Numbered from the stretch's first letter, positions 1 through 7,556 are shown. The stretch is DNA of 11,881 bases from Paenibacillus sp. oral taxon 786 str. D14 (GCF_000159955.1 NZ_GG695979.1:33124-45004), one strand, 5' to 3'. The notes: generated from the letters alone by a model not told the origin. Numbers and translations are program-made.

Positions 1-1
1 T

Positions 2-643
2 AGGTACTACGCACACTTAATCGATCCGTTTTTTACAAAATTAGTCTTTGATCTTAAAGCAACTCCCAATATGGTCACCGTATTTACGGGGTTGATTGGT
101 GTAGGTGCAGGGCTTTCTTTTTTGTTTCAGCAATGGATATTAGGCGCTGTCCTCCTTCAACTCCATCATTTTTTTGATGGTGCGGACGGCAACCTGGCTC
201 GGCTAACTAATCGCTGTACTCCATTTGGGGCTAAATTAGATCGGATTAGTGATCAAGTAGTGAGATGGGTTCTGTTTATTGGACTAGCACTTGGGGTTGA
301 TCTACCATTATGGTTGAGATTAGCTTTACCACTCACTATTTTGATTGATTTGGTGGTGGTTCATAAATTTGTATTGCCTTTTGCTAGAAAAAACCAACTT
401 ATCCGTTCTAAGTGGAAACAATGGTTTCTTGATCGAGGAATTATACCGGGCTTTGACATGTTTACTGTGTTTTTTATAATTTCTATCTCAGCTTTATCTG
501 GGTGGTTGCCCCAAGCTATTCTATTAATTGTTATACTGAAAAACTTGGACTGGTTATACCGTGTATATGAATGTTTGAAAACATTGCGGGTTTCAAAATT
601 AAGGCAAGAAATAGGAACTAACCCAGAGGATTGTGTTTCATAA
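2..643 (+). CDS. CDP-alcohol phosphatidyltransferase family membrane protein (5' end cut by window edge)
   Basis: The frame is open to the first bases of the window, so the N-terminus is missing; 213 residues are visible. An internal ATG at 71 is unlikely to be the start, because the upstream codons already encode the family's amphipathic lead-in ending in TPN. The full CDP-alcohol phosphotransferase signature D-G-x2-A-R-x8-G-x3-D-x3-D is present: Asp codons at 176, 185, 239 and 251, AR at 197-202 and Gly at 227. These residues bind two metal ions and the CDP-alcohol in known members. Several hydrophobic segments follow, as expected for an integral membrane enzyme that displaces CMP with an alcohol acceptor. 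The substrate cannot be told; phospholipid or inositol-phosphate-like products are both possible. The gene is AT-rich (24/60 GC at 121-180, 20/60 at 541-600) compared with the genes that follow. Confidence 0.85.
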   Translation, partial: RYYAHLIDPFFTKLVFDLKATPNMVTVFTGLIGVGAGLSFLFQQWILGAVLLQLHHFFDGADGNLARLTNRCTPFGAKLDRISDQVVRWVLFIGLALGVDLPLWLRLALPLTILIDLVVVHKFVLPFARKNQLIRSKWKQWFLDRGIIPGFDMFTVFFIISISALSGWLPQAILLIVILKNLDWLYRVYECLKTLRVSKLRQEIGTNPEDCVS

Positions 644-672
644 CATTTTTATTCTTATTGGGAGAATTTTTA

Positions 673-1251
673 ATGGAATCCATGAAATATTTACTGTTAG
701 GTTCAGACATCTATACGAACAACCTCTACGAACTTCGTCCCCTCCGCGAACACGAGATGCAAGCCATCAAGCAGTGGCGGAATGAACAGATGGCGGTGCT
801 GCGGCAATCCCGGATATTGACGGATGAGGATCAGCGCCGTTATTACCACGAGATCGTGCTCCCGTCCTATAACGTGGAGCATCCGAATTTGATGCTCTTC
901 AGTTATTATTATGATGGCAGGCACATTGGCTACGGCGGTTTAACCAATCTGGATTGGGTGAATCGCCGGGCGGAAATTTCGTATTTGGTGCAGACGGAGC
1001 GGAGCAGCGAGGAAGAAGTGGCGCAGTACACCAGCGATTTTTCAACCTTCCTTAGCCTGATGAAGCATATCGCGTTCGAGGAGCTGCAACTCCATCGTTT
1101 GTTTACGGAAACCTTTGACATTCGTCCCCTCCACATTAAAATATTGGAGTCGAGCGGGTTCCAGTTCGAAGGGCGAATGAAGGAACATGTCAGAATAGAC
1201 GGTCACTACGTAGATTCTTTACTGCACGGCTGCTTGACACCCGTGAAATGA
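673..1251 (+). CDS. GNAT-family N-acetyltransferase, probably acting on a nucleotide amino-sugar (PseH/SpsD-like role)
   Basis: A 192-residue protein. I chose the ATG at 673 because GGAGA at 661-665 sits 7 bases upstream; an earlier in-frame start at 631 would overlap the preceding gene and add a hydrophobic tail with no ribosome site. The GNAT pattern is visible: RPLRE near residue 22, WRNEQ near 35, the strand RRAEISYLV (98-106), and the C-terminal block PLHIKILESSGFQFEGR (152-168) typical of RimJ/RimL-like sugar acetyltransferases. The usual Gly-rich acetyl-CoA pyrophosphate loop (R/Q-x-x-G-x-G/A) after that strand is replaced by an acidic/serine stretch around residues 108-122. By context (PseC-type aminotransferase, PseI-type synthase) it would acetylate the amino group made by the aminotransferase. 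Family is fairly sure; substrate is inferred. Confidence 0.82.
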   Translation: MESMKYLLLGSDIYTNNLYELRPLREHEMQAIKQWRNEQMAVLRQSRILTDEDQRRYYHEIVLPSYNVEHPNLMLFSYYYDGRHIGYGGLTNLDWVNRRAEISYLVQTERSSEEEVAQYTSDFSTFLSLMKHIAFEELQLHRLFTETFDIRPLHIKILESSGFQFEGRMKEHVRIDGHYVDSLLHGCLTPVK

Positions 1252-1332
1252 GTCACGGAAATGACCGATATTGAAGGTAATGAGGATTTTAGTGACAGGA
1301 AGTTAACTACGGTGCATAAAAGGAGCTTTACG

Positions 1333-3252
1333 ATGCTAAAAGGAAAAAAAGTGTTTGTCAGCGGTGGAGCCGGCGTAATCGGAACGGAATTGGTTCATAA
1401 GCTTGTCAATGCAGGAGCCGATGTATTGATTGGTGATTTGAAACCAAGACCCCCCCATTTGCCGGCTTCGGTTCGTTATCGCCAAGGAGATTTGAATGAG
1501 ATCTCGAAAGAGGAGTTGGCGGAATTCTCCCCGGAATATTTTTTTCATTTAGCGGCTACCTTTGAGCGCTCGGAGGAAACGTATGAGTTTTGGGAAGAAA
1601 ATTATCGCCATAACTTAAAGCTAAGCCATCACCTGATGGACTTGCTGAAGGACATCGGCTCTTTGAAAAGGGTTGTTTTTGCCTCCAGTTACTTAATTTA
1701 TAACCCGGACCAGTATCAATTTGAACAGCCGGCGAAGGAAGCCACCCCTCTTACGGAAAGCTCACCGATTCATCCGCGCAATTTGTGCGGAGCGGCCAAG
1801 CTGATGCACGAAATCGAGCTGCGGTTTCTGCAGCATTTTGCCGGGGAGCGTCTAAAGACAGTCTCCGCCCGTATTTACCGCGTCTATGGGAAAAACTCCC
1901 GCGATATTGTATCCCGTTGGATCCGGGCTCTTCTGAATCAGGAGACGATTCAGGTATACCGCAAGGAAGGAATGTTTGATTACATCTATGCCGAGGACGT
2001 GGCGGAAGGGCTACTGCGGCTCGCCTTAAGCGAGGCTACGGGGATTGTGAACCTAGGTAATGGGCGGTCGCGACGGGTAGAAGATGTGCTAAATATATTA
2101 CATCGTCACTTTCCGGATATGCAGCATGTCGAGATGGACAGTGATATTCCCTTTGAGGCTTCGGAAGCGGATATGTCCACCTTTAAGGCTTGGACAGGCT
2201 GGCATCCGAACCGGCAGTTGGAGGACACGATTCCTGAGCTCATCAGCCATTATAAAGCGCTTATGTCTTCCAGCTCCGTAGATCCGGAACAAGCTCATCG
2301 TGGTAACGGCGTACTGGTTACAAGCGTGGCCCGGAAGGTTCCGTTGCTCAAATGTGTTGCGGGCGGCATTACCAAATTAGGTAAACCTCTGCAACTCATT
2401 GGCGGGGATGTAAATGAGCAGGCTATCGGCCGTTTTTTTGTAGACCGCTTTTGGACGATGCCTTTTCTGAAAAATTTATCCCTGGAGCAGTTGCTTGAAG
2501 AGTGCAAACAACAAGGCATTCGTTATATCATTCCTACTCGGGACGGCGAACTTGCGTATTTTGCCGAAGCGAAGCAAGAACTGGCGCGTCAAGGTGTGCA
2601 TGTGATGGTATCCGATGTGGAAGCCGTTCGGATCTGTTTGGACAAGCAGTTGTTCTATCAAAAGGGGTCCGAATGGGGGTTTCCGGTCATCGTTACCGGC
2701 GAGCGAATTGAGGAAGTTCAGCCGGCAAATTCGACGTATGTCGTCAAAGAGCGCTTTGGTGCGGGTTCGCAATCGATCGGAATTCAGCTTTCTCTGGAAG
2801 ACGCTATTAAGCATGCCCAAGGCCTGGAACAGCCAATCTTTCAACCTTATATTTCCGGCTTTGAGGTTAGTGTCGATGTTTATGTGCAACAAAACGGGAA
2901 GTGTAAGGGAGTTGTAGCACGCAAGCGAGAGCTTGTCATTGGCGGGGAATCGCAGATCACCACAACTTTCCGCCATGCGGAGTTAGAACAAATGTGTGCC
3001 GCGTTTGCCGAAAAGCTGGGGTTGTACGGGCACGCGGTATTCCAAGCGATCATCGATGAGCAAGGCGGAATTCATTTTATTGAATGTAACAGCCGTTTTG
3101 GAGGAGCTTCCAGACTCAGCGTGGTTGCCGGTTTAGATACTTTTTACTGGTTCTTGCTCGAGGCGGAAGGAGCCGATTTGGATGAATATCCGTTTATTCG
3201 CAGCGAACATGAAAAACGGTTGGTGCGTTATGCGGAGGATATGATTCAGTGA
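1333..3252 (+). CDS. Fusion protein: extended SDR (NAD-dependent epimerase/dehydratase-like) plus ATP-grasp domain
   Basis: A 639-residue two-domain protein. The ATG at 1333 is chosen because AGGAG (1321-1325) lies 7 bases upstream and the Rossmann motif follows directly; an upstream in-frame ATG at 1261 has no such site. Residues 1-310 are an extended SDR with G11-x2-G14-x2-G17. The catalytic YxxxK reads C152-GAA-K156, so Tyr is replaced by Cys (codon TGC at 1786). There is also no Asp-Glu dyad after the active-site Ser (SSYLIY at 118-123). Residues 325-639 are an ATP-grasp domain related to carbamoyl-phosphate synthase-like ligases: a VLVTSVAR start (327-334), ATP-binding K472, the loop G476-G483, and metal-binding E584/N586 in IECNSRFGG. 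Such domains make an acyl-phosphate and join a carboxylate to an amine or thiol; the substrates here are unknown. The stop overlaps the next start, so the HAD phosphatase is probably co-translated. The SDR half may be a sugar epimerase with altered chemistry or a non-catalytic binding domain. Confidence 0.88.
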   Translation: MLKGKKVFVSGGAGVIGTELVHKLVNAGADVLIGDLKPRPPHLPASVRYRQGDLNEISKEELAEFSPEYFFHLAATFERSEETYEFWEENYRHNLKLSHHLMDLLKDIGSLKRVVFASSYLIYNPDQYQFEQPAKEATPLTESSPIHPRNLCGAAKLMHEIELRFLQHFAGERLKTVSARIYRVYGKNSRDIVSRWIRALLNQETIQVYRKEGMFDYIYAEDVAEGLLRLALSEATGIVNLGNGRSRRVEDVLNILHRHFPDMQHVEMDSDIPFEASEADMSTFKAWTGWHPNRQLEDTIPELISHYKALMSSSSVDPEQAHRGNGVLVTSVARKVPLLKCVAGGITKLGKPLQLIGGDVNEQAIGRFFVDRFWTMPFLKNLSLEQLLEECKQQGIRYIIPTRDGELAYFAEAKQELARQGVHVMVSDVEAVRICLDKQLFYQKGSEWGFPVIVTGERIEEVQPANSTYVVKERFGAGSQSIGIQLSLEDAIKHAQGLEQPIFQPYISGFEVSVDVYVQQNGKCKGVVARKRELVIGGESQITTTFRHAELEQMCAAFAEKLGLYGHAVFQAIIDEQGGIHFIECNSRFGGASRLSVVAGLDTFYWFLLEAEGADLDEYPFIRSEHEKRLVRYAEDMIQ

Positions 3253-3926
3253 AAGTAAAAGCGCTGGTATTTGACTTAGATGATACGCTTTACGAAGAAC
3301 TCACCTATGTGAACAGCGGATTTCGCGCCGTGGCGGATTACGTGGAGCAACAGTTTCAATGTCCTGCCGACAAGGCGATGACCATCATGTTTCGTGAACT
3401 TGAACAGAACGGACGAGGGCAGGTTTTCGATGTCTTGCTTGAACAGCTCGGGAAACGAACAGGAAAGGCCGTCAAAGCATGTCTGGGAGTATATCGGAGC
3501 CATGCGCCGCGAATTGAGCTGTATGACGATGCCCGCAGACTATTAAACAATGCAGGGAGCAGCTTTCAGATTTATATCGTGACTGACGGCAATAAGTTTG
3601 TTCAGCTTCGCAAGCTGCAAGCCTTGGGGCTTTATGATCACCCGAATATACGGAAGTGCTACATTACAAGGCGGTATGGCATCGCTAACGAGAAGCCATC
3701 CCCGCTTTGCTTTATGCACATTTGTCGGCGGGAGAATTTGCAGCCGGAAGAGGTTGTTTACGTAGGCGACAATCCCAACAAAGACTTTGTAGGCATTAAG
3801 CCTTTAGGCTTCCGAACAGTCAGAATCATGCGCGGGAATTTTGCTGCTATAAACCGTCCTGACGCTTATGAAGCGGAATATCGAATCCATCACTTCGATG
3901 AACTATGGACCATGCTGCACAGGTAA
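3249..3926 (+). CDS. HAD-superfamily hydrolase, likely small-molecule phosphatase
   Basis: A 225-residue cytosolic protein starting with GTG at 3249, inside the GTGA overlap with the upstream stop; GGAGG at 3234-3238 is 10 bases before it. All four HAD motifs are present: D9-L-D11-D-T (nucleophile and acid/base), T112 in VTDGN, K149 in EKPSP, and G173-D174 with D179 in the VGDNPNKD motif. A helical cap of about 80 residues lies between motifs I and II (type C1), as in sugar-phosphate and N-acylneuraminate-9-phosphate phosphatases. Its tight coupling to the ATP-grasp gene suggests the two act on linked substrates. It could remove phosphate from a sugar-phosphate intermediate or from an alternative acyl precursor. 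The superfamily call is firm; the substrate is not determined by sequence. Confidence 0.88.
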   Translation: MKVKALVFDLDDTLYEELTYVNSGFRAVADYVEQQFQCPADKAMTIMFRELEQNGRGQVFDVLLEQLGKRTGKAVKACLGVYRSHAPRIELYDDARRLLNNAGSSFQIYIVTDGNKFVQLRKLQALGLYDHPNIRKCYITRRYGIANEKPSPLCFMHICRRENLQPEEVVYVGDNPNKDFVGIKPLGFRTVRIMRGNFAAINRPDAYEAEYRIHHFDELWTMLHR

Positions 3927-3946
3927 TACAGAAGGGAAGTCAGAAT

Positions 3947-4867
3947 ATGAAATTGGCGCTTGGAACAGCACAACTAGGGATGAACTACGGTATTGCCAAC
4001 AAGACAGGCCAACCTTCCCCCAGTTCAGCAAGGGGCATTCTTGAACTGGCGAACCAAAGCAGCGTAGAATTGCTCGATACGGCCTCCGGCTATGGGGAAA
4101 GCGAAACGATTATCGGCCAGTATATAAGAACATTTAGGGAAGCAGGACAAAATCAGCCGTTTCAGATCGTGACAAAAATACCGGACCCTTTCGAGGGGGA
4201 GGTCCAGTCCGCCGCGGAAGCGAGAACGGGCATGAAGGATCAAGTCCTCCTATCTATGGAACGATTAAATCTTTCTCGTTTAGATTACTGTTTGCTCCAT
4301 TCCCCCAAAAGCATGTTTTCGCATGATGGGCTTGCGGTGGAGTGGTTAAAGGAGCTCAAACAGGATGGCCTGATCGGCAAAGTAGGGATTTCGGTTTATA
4401 CGCCTGAGGATGTGGAGCGTTATTTGGAACTAGACGGGTTAGACGTGATTCAGGTCCCGATAAATATCATCGATACCCGCCTGCTTCGAAGCGGTCTGTT
4501 AGCTGAACTAGGTTCCCGGCATATAGAGATTCATGCCAGAAGTGTTTTTTTGCAGGGATTGCTGCTGATGCCGCTCGACGAGATTCCAGCTTATTTGCAG
4601 AAGGCAGTTCCTTATATCAAACAACTGCATGCTTTGGCATCCGAGCTTCATCTTACATGTGCCGAATTATGTCTGATCTATGTTCGGGATCTGAAGGAAA
4701 TCGGGCGAATCGTCGTTGGTTGTGAAACCGAAAATCAGCTTCGTGAACATATCGAAGCGATGCGGCTTCCCGTGCTTCCGCAGGGAGTAAGAGATGACAT
4801 TCAGCGCATGTTCGGCCAAATTTCTGACGATATCTTAAATCCGAGCTGTTGGGGGAAACCAAAGTGA
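3947..4867 (+). CDS. Aldo/keto reductase family oxidoreductase
   Basis: A 306-residue TIM-barrel oxidoreductase. The ATG at 3947 has GGGAAG at 3934-3939, 7 bases upstream; a more upstream in-frame ATG at 3905 would overlap the HAD gene and lacks a site. The opening LALGTAQLGMNYGIAN is typical of the family. The catalytic tetrad is visible as D44 (LLDTA), Y49 (GYGESE), K77 (VTKI) and H118 (CLLHSP), so it should be active with NAD(P)H. Members of this branch occur in surface-glycan and nonulosonic acid clusters, where a sugar ketone/aldehyde or a small carbonyl precursor may be reduced; the substrate here is unknown. The 3' end overlaps the next gene by four bases (GTGA, 4864-4867). Confidence 0.87.
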   Translation: MKLALGTAQLGMNYGIANKTGQPSPSSARGILELANQSSVELLDTASGYGESETIIGQYIRTFREAGQNQPFQIVTKIPDPFEGEVQSAAEARTGMKDQVLLSMERLNLSRLDYCLLHSPKSMFSHDGLAVEWLKELKQDGLIGKVGISVYTPEDVERYLELDGLDVIQVPINIIDTRLLRSGLLAELGSRHIEIHARSVFLQGLLLMPLDEIPAYLQKAVPYIKQLHALASELHLTCAELCLIYVRDLKEIGRIVVGCETENQLREHIEAMRLPVLPQGVRDDIQRMFGQISDDILNPSCWGKPK

Positions 4868-5649
4868 ACGGTTTATTCGATTTGAGCGGCCAAACCATAC
4901 TGGTGACAGGCGGCACCAGTTATCTGGGGACGGCGATGTGTCATGCACTGGCCGAATATGGCGCTAACGTTGTGATCGCCAGCCGAAATCTTGATAAATG
5001 CACTCTCTTGGCCGAAACGCTAACGCAAACATACTCCGGCAAGCATATTGGCTTACAACTAGACGTATTAGATGGCCAATCGGTAACAGCGGGGGTTGAA
5101 CGGACGATTCAGCAGTATGGCCGCATTGACGCCTTAATCAATAATGCAAATGTAAGCTCGCCGGGATTCGTTGAGAGCTTCACGGAGGAACAGTGGGAAA
5201 AGGGGATCGATGGAACCATCAACGCCGTGTTCCGTTGTACAAGAGCGGTTCTTCCCTATATGCTGGAGGAGGGGAAGGGGACCATTCTCAATATCGCTTC
5301 CATGTACGGTGTCGTCTCGCCTAATCCGGAAATCTACGGGACTTCCGGCCAGAACAACCCGGCCAATTATGGCGCAGGTAAAGCGGCGATCATCCAATTT
5401 ACCCGATACCTTGCCTGTCACTATGGCCGTAAAGGGATCCGGGCGAATGCGATTTCTCCAGGACCCTTTCCAAATGAACAAACGCAGCAGAACAAGGAGT
5501 TCATCGCTCAATTAAGCAACAAAACCGCGCTGGGGAGAATCGGCCTTCCCGATGAGCTCAAAGGGGCTGTCCTTCTTCTAATATCTTCTGCCGGATCTTA
5601 TATTACAGGGCAAAATCTCGCTGTAGACGGCGGGTGGACGGCATGGTAA
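4864..5649 (+). CDS. Classical SDR oxidoreductase, PtmA-like (nonulosonic acid/flagellin-modification cluster type)
   Basis: A 261-residue short-chain dehydrogenase. The GTG at 4864 is chosen because it forms a GTGA overlap with the upstream stop and has GGGGG at 4851-4855, 8 bases before it; a TTG at 4849 would sit in the ribosome site itself. The cofactor motif is T15-G-G-T-S-Y-L-G22, NNA at 93-95, and the catalytic residues S146, Y169 and K173 (YGAGK) are intact. The run IASMYGVVSPNPEIY (144-158) and the NPANYGAGK stretch resemble PtmA, an SDR of the Campylobacter legionaminic/flagellin-modification locus whose exact reaction is not settled. The 3' end overlaps the cytidylyltransferase by seven bases. 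SDR is certain; the PtmA link is from recalled similarity. Confidence 0.87.
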   Translation: MNGLFDLSGQTILVTGGTSYLGTAMCHALAEYGANVVIASRNLDKCTLLAETLTQTYSGKHIGLQLDVLDGQSVTAGVERTIQQYGRIDALINNANVSSPGFVESFTEEQWEKGIDGTINAVFRCTRAVLPYMLEEGKGTILNIASMYGVVSPNPEIYGTSGQNNPANYGAGKAAIIQFTRYLACHYGRKGIRANAISPGPFPNEQTQQNKEFIAQLSNKTALGRIGLPDELKGAVLLLISSAGSYITGQNLAVDGGWTAW

Positions 5650-6353
5650 AAGTCGCAGCAATCATTCAAGCCCGGTTGTCTTCGCAACGATTGCCGGGGA
5701 AAGTGCTAAAAGATCTTCATGGGAAAACCTTGCTTGAACGGGTCATCGGACAAGCCCAAAAATCATCGAGCGTGGATGAAATATGGTTGGCAACGTCTGC
5801 GGAACCGGAGGACGATTTGCTTGAGATCGCCGGTCGTAGACTAGGAGTTTCTGTTTACCGGGGCCCGTTGGACAACGTTCTTCAAAGGTTTTACGAAACA
5901 GCCGAGCATTCTGGCGCAGACCTCATCGTAAGAATTACCGCAGACAATCCTCTGGTCGAACCACGATTTATAGATCAAGGGCTAGCCGCACTGCAAGCGA
6001 ATCGGCTGGATTACGTCGGCATGGAACACGTCCCCTACGGGACGGGAATCGAAGTGTTTACCCGCCAAGCCTTGATACGGGCAGCCCAGGAGGCAACATC
6101 GGATTACGAGCGGGAGCATGTTACACCGTATATCCTGAATCATCCTGAGAAATTTAACATGATCAAGATCCAGCCCGAACTTAAGCATTTGCAGCGTGAA
6201 GACGTACGTCTCACGATCGATACGATGGAAGATTACGTGAAAATGTACAAGCTGTTTTACCACTTGGAAAATCAGAAAATTGAGGTTACGCTGGAACAGG
6301 CGATTCAATATATCGACAAACTTCCAGAACTCCTTCATCAAGACGGGGCGTAA
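5643..6353 (+). CDS. SpsF-like / CMP-nonulosonic acid cytidylyltransferase
   Basis: A 236-residue nucleotidyltransferase of the CMP-N-acylneuraminate synthetase/SpsF superfamily. The ATG at 5643 starts within the last codons of the SDR gene (shared ATGGTAA); a GTG nine bases upstream is possible but places the start inside the G-rich ribosome site (5629-5637). The nucleotide-binding signature AIIQARLSSQRLPGK (residues 6-20) is clear, and VRITADNPLV (96-105) contains D101, the usual metal-binding Asp position. The family transfers CMP from CTP onto an activated nonulosonic acid to give the CMP-sugar donor; Bacillus SpsF is a spore-coat polysaccharide relative. With the synthase gene next, this is most likely the activation step. 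Some SpsF-type proteins are annotated as glycosyltransferases, so the sugar and exact reaction remain unproven. Confidence 0.83.
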   Translation: MVKVAAIIQARLSSQRLPGKVLKDLHGKTLLERVIGQAQKSSSVDEIWLATSAEPEDDLLEIAGRRLGVSVYRGPLDNVLQRFYETAEHSGADLIVRITADNPLVEPRFIDQGLAALQANRLDYVGMEHVPYGTGIEVFTRQALIRAAQEATSDYEREHVTPYILNHPEKFNMIKIQPELKHLQREDVRLTIDTMEDYVKMYKLFYHLENQKIEVTLEQAIQYIDKLPELLHQDGA

Positions 6354-6354
6354 A

Positions 6355-6435
6355 GAACTGCTCAACCGGTTCTATGAGTCCTTGGCTGAACTTGGGTTCG
6401 GTCGTTCAATTGTTTTATTTGCTCAGAAAGAGTAG
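6355..6435 (+). pseudogene. Possible C-terminal remnant of an unidentified protein-coding gene
   Basis: Directly after the cytidylyltransferase stop, frame 1 reads as a protein-like 26-codon tail (KELLNRFYESLAELGFGRS, then IVLFAQKE) ending at TAG 6433-6435. It has no start codon of its own. The codons look coding-like (NRFYESL, ELGFG, a hydrophobic IVLFA strand), and the ending resembles the last helix and strand of a Rossmann-type enzyme such as a methyltransferase, though I cannot name a family. It may be what is left of a gene deleted between the cytidylyltransferase and the synthase. Chance openness over 80 bases is quite possible. Confidence 0.25.
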
Positions 6436-6457
6436 TTTTCATGACTTCAGCAGAAAT

Positions 6458-6462
6458 GAGGA
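6458..6462 (+). promoter_or_regulatory. Ribosome binding site deciding the synthase start
   Basis: GAGGA lies 7 bases before the ATG at 6470. The longer open frame upstream (from 6374) has no such site and would add 32 residues that do not belong to the family, so translation most likely begins at 6470. Confidence 0.7.
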
Positions 6463-6469
6463 CGTATCA

Positions 6470-7516
6470 ATGGATTTTCAAATTGCTCACCGCTGGATTG
6501 GCAAAAATCATAAGCCGTTTGTTATCGCGGAAATGTCGGGAAACCACAATCAGTCCCTAGATCGTGCGCTTGCTATCGTTGAAGCTGCGGCCCAAGCGGG
6601 GGCGGATGCCTTAAAGCTGCAGACATATACCGCAGATACGATGACACTGGACATTCATGACGGTGAATTTTTTATCGAGGATCCTAACAGCTTGTGGCAA
6701 GGCAGCTCTTTATACAATTTGTATCAGGAGGCGTATACGCCTTGGGAGTGGCATGAGCCGATCTTTAAGCGTTGTAAAGAGCTTGGTCTGATTGCTTTCA
6801 GCACCCCTTTCGACGAAACCGCTGTTGATTTCCTCGAATCCCTCGATGTCCCGGCTTACAAAATCGCTTCATTTGAGAACACCGACATCCAATTGATTCG
6901 TAAAGCGGCAGCAACGGGGAAACCGCTAATTATTTCGACGGGGATGGCCTCGATTGCCGAGCTGGATGAAACCGTACGGGCGGCCCGGGAAGCAGGGGCC
7001 GAAAATATCGTATTGCTGAAATGTACCAGCACTTATCCTGCTTCTCCGGAGAACACCAATATCGTAACAATTCCTCATATGGAGCAGTTGTTCCAATGCC
7101 AAGTCGGGATTTCCGACCATACGATGGGAGTTGGCGTTTCGGTAGCGAGCGTCGCTTTAGGAGCGACCGTGATCGAGAAGCATTTTACCCTGCGGCGTGC
7201 AGATGGCGGCGTGGATTCCGCGTTTTCGTTGGAACCCGAAGAACTGTCCGTGCTCGTGGTGGAGACGGAACGGGCTTGGCAGTCTCTAGGCAAAGTGTCG
7301 TATGGTCCAACCGATCGGGAAAAAGAGTCTATGAAACATCGGCGCTCTTTATATATTTCACAGGATATGAAGAAAGGCGATGTATTTACCCGCGAGAACA
7401 TCAAGGCTATCCGTCCCGGGTTAGGTCTTCCGACCAAATATCTGGATCAACTGCTTGGCCGAAAGATCAACAAAGATGCATCTAAGGGAACTCCTGTAAC
7501 CTGGGATTTGTTTTAA
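6470..7516 (+). CDS. Nonulosonic acid synthase, PseI/SpsE-type (NeuB family) with SAF domain
   Basis: A 348-residue enzyme, the normal length for NeuB/PseI. It condenses phosphoenolpyruvate with a six-carbon amino-sugar to a nine-carbon nonulosonic acid in the cytosol. Residues 1-280 form the TIM-barrel: EMSGNHN (21-27), KLQTYTAD (49-56), FSTPFD (110-115), KCTSTYP (184-190), ISDHT (214-218) and EKHFT (236-240). H217 and H238 match the spacing of the two manganese ligands recalled for Neisseria NeuB. Residues 285-348 are the C-terminal SAF (antifreeze-like) domain, with R315 in the RPG motif that reaches the active site of the partner subunit. The block around D249 (GVDSAFSLEPEE) resembles pseudaminic acid synthases more than sialic or legionaminic ones. 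It lies between the cytidylyltransferase and an epimerase gene. Confidence 0.9.
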   Translation: MDFQIAHRWIGKNHKPFVIAEMSGNHNQSLDRALAIVEAAAQAGADALKLQTYTADTMTLDIHDGEFFIEDPNSLWQGSSLYNLYQEAYTPWEWHEPIFKRCKELGLIAFSTPFDETAVDFLESLDVPAYKIASFENTDIQLIRKAAATGKPLIISTGMASIAELDETVRAAREAGAENIVLLKCTSTYPASPENTNIVTIPHMEQLFQCQVGISDHTMGVGVSVASVALGATVIEKHFTLRRADGGVDSAFSLEPEELSVLVVETERAWQSLGKVSYGPTDREKESMKHRRSLYISQDMKKGDVFTRENIKAIRPGLGLPTKYLDQLLGRKINKDASKGTPVTWDLF

Positions 7517-7556
7517 TAATATGTAGAAGTATATTTATAGAAGGAGCTGCATTCCT

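Noticed and set aside
631..659. Possible promoter before the acetyltransferase gene
   Set aside because: TTGTGT has no acceptable -10 at normal spacing; the match is too weak to report.
631..672. Longer N-terminus for the acetyltransferase starting at 631
   Set aside because: It overlaps the upstream gene, has no ribosome site and adds hydrophobic residues foreign to the family; ATG 673 has a good site.
2476..2976. 166-codon open frame on the minus strand inside the ATP-grasp region
   Set aside because: It is antisense to a clearly conserved domain, with no recognisable protein features or ribosome site.
6374..6469. 32-residue N-terminal extension of the synthase
   Set aside because: The enzyme family starts at about MDFQI; GAGGA at 6458-6462 fits the ATG at 6470.
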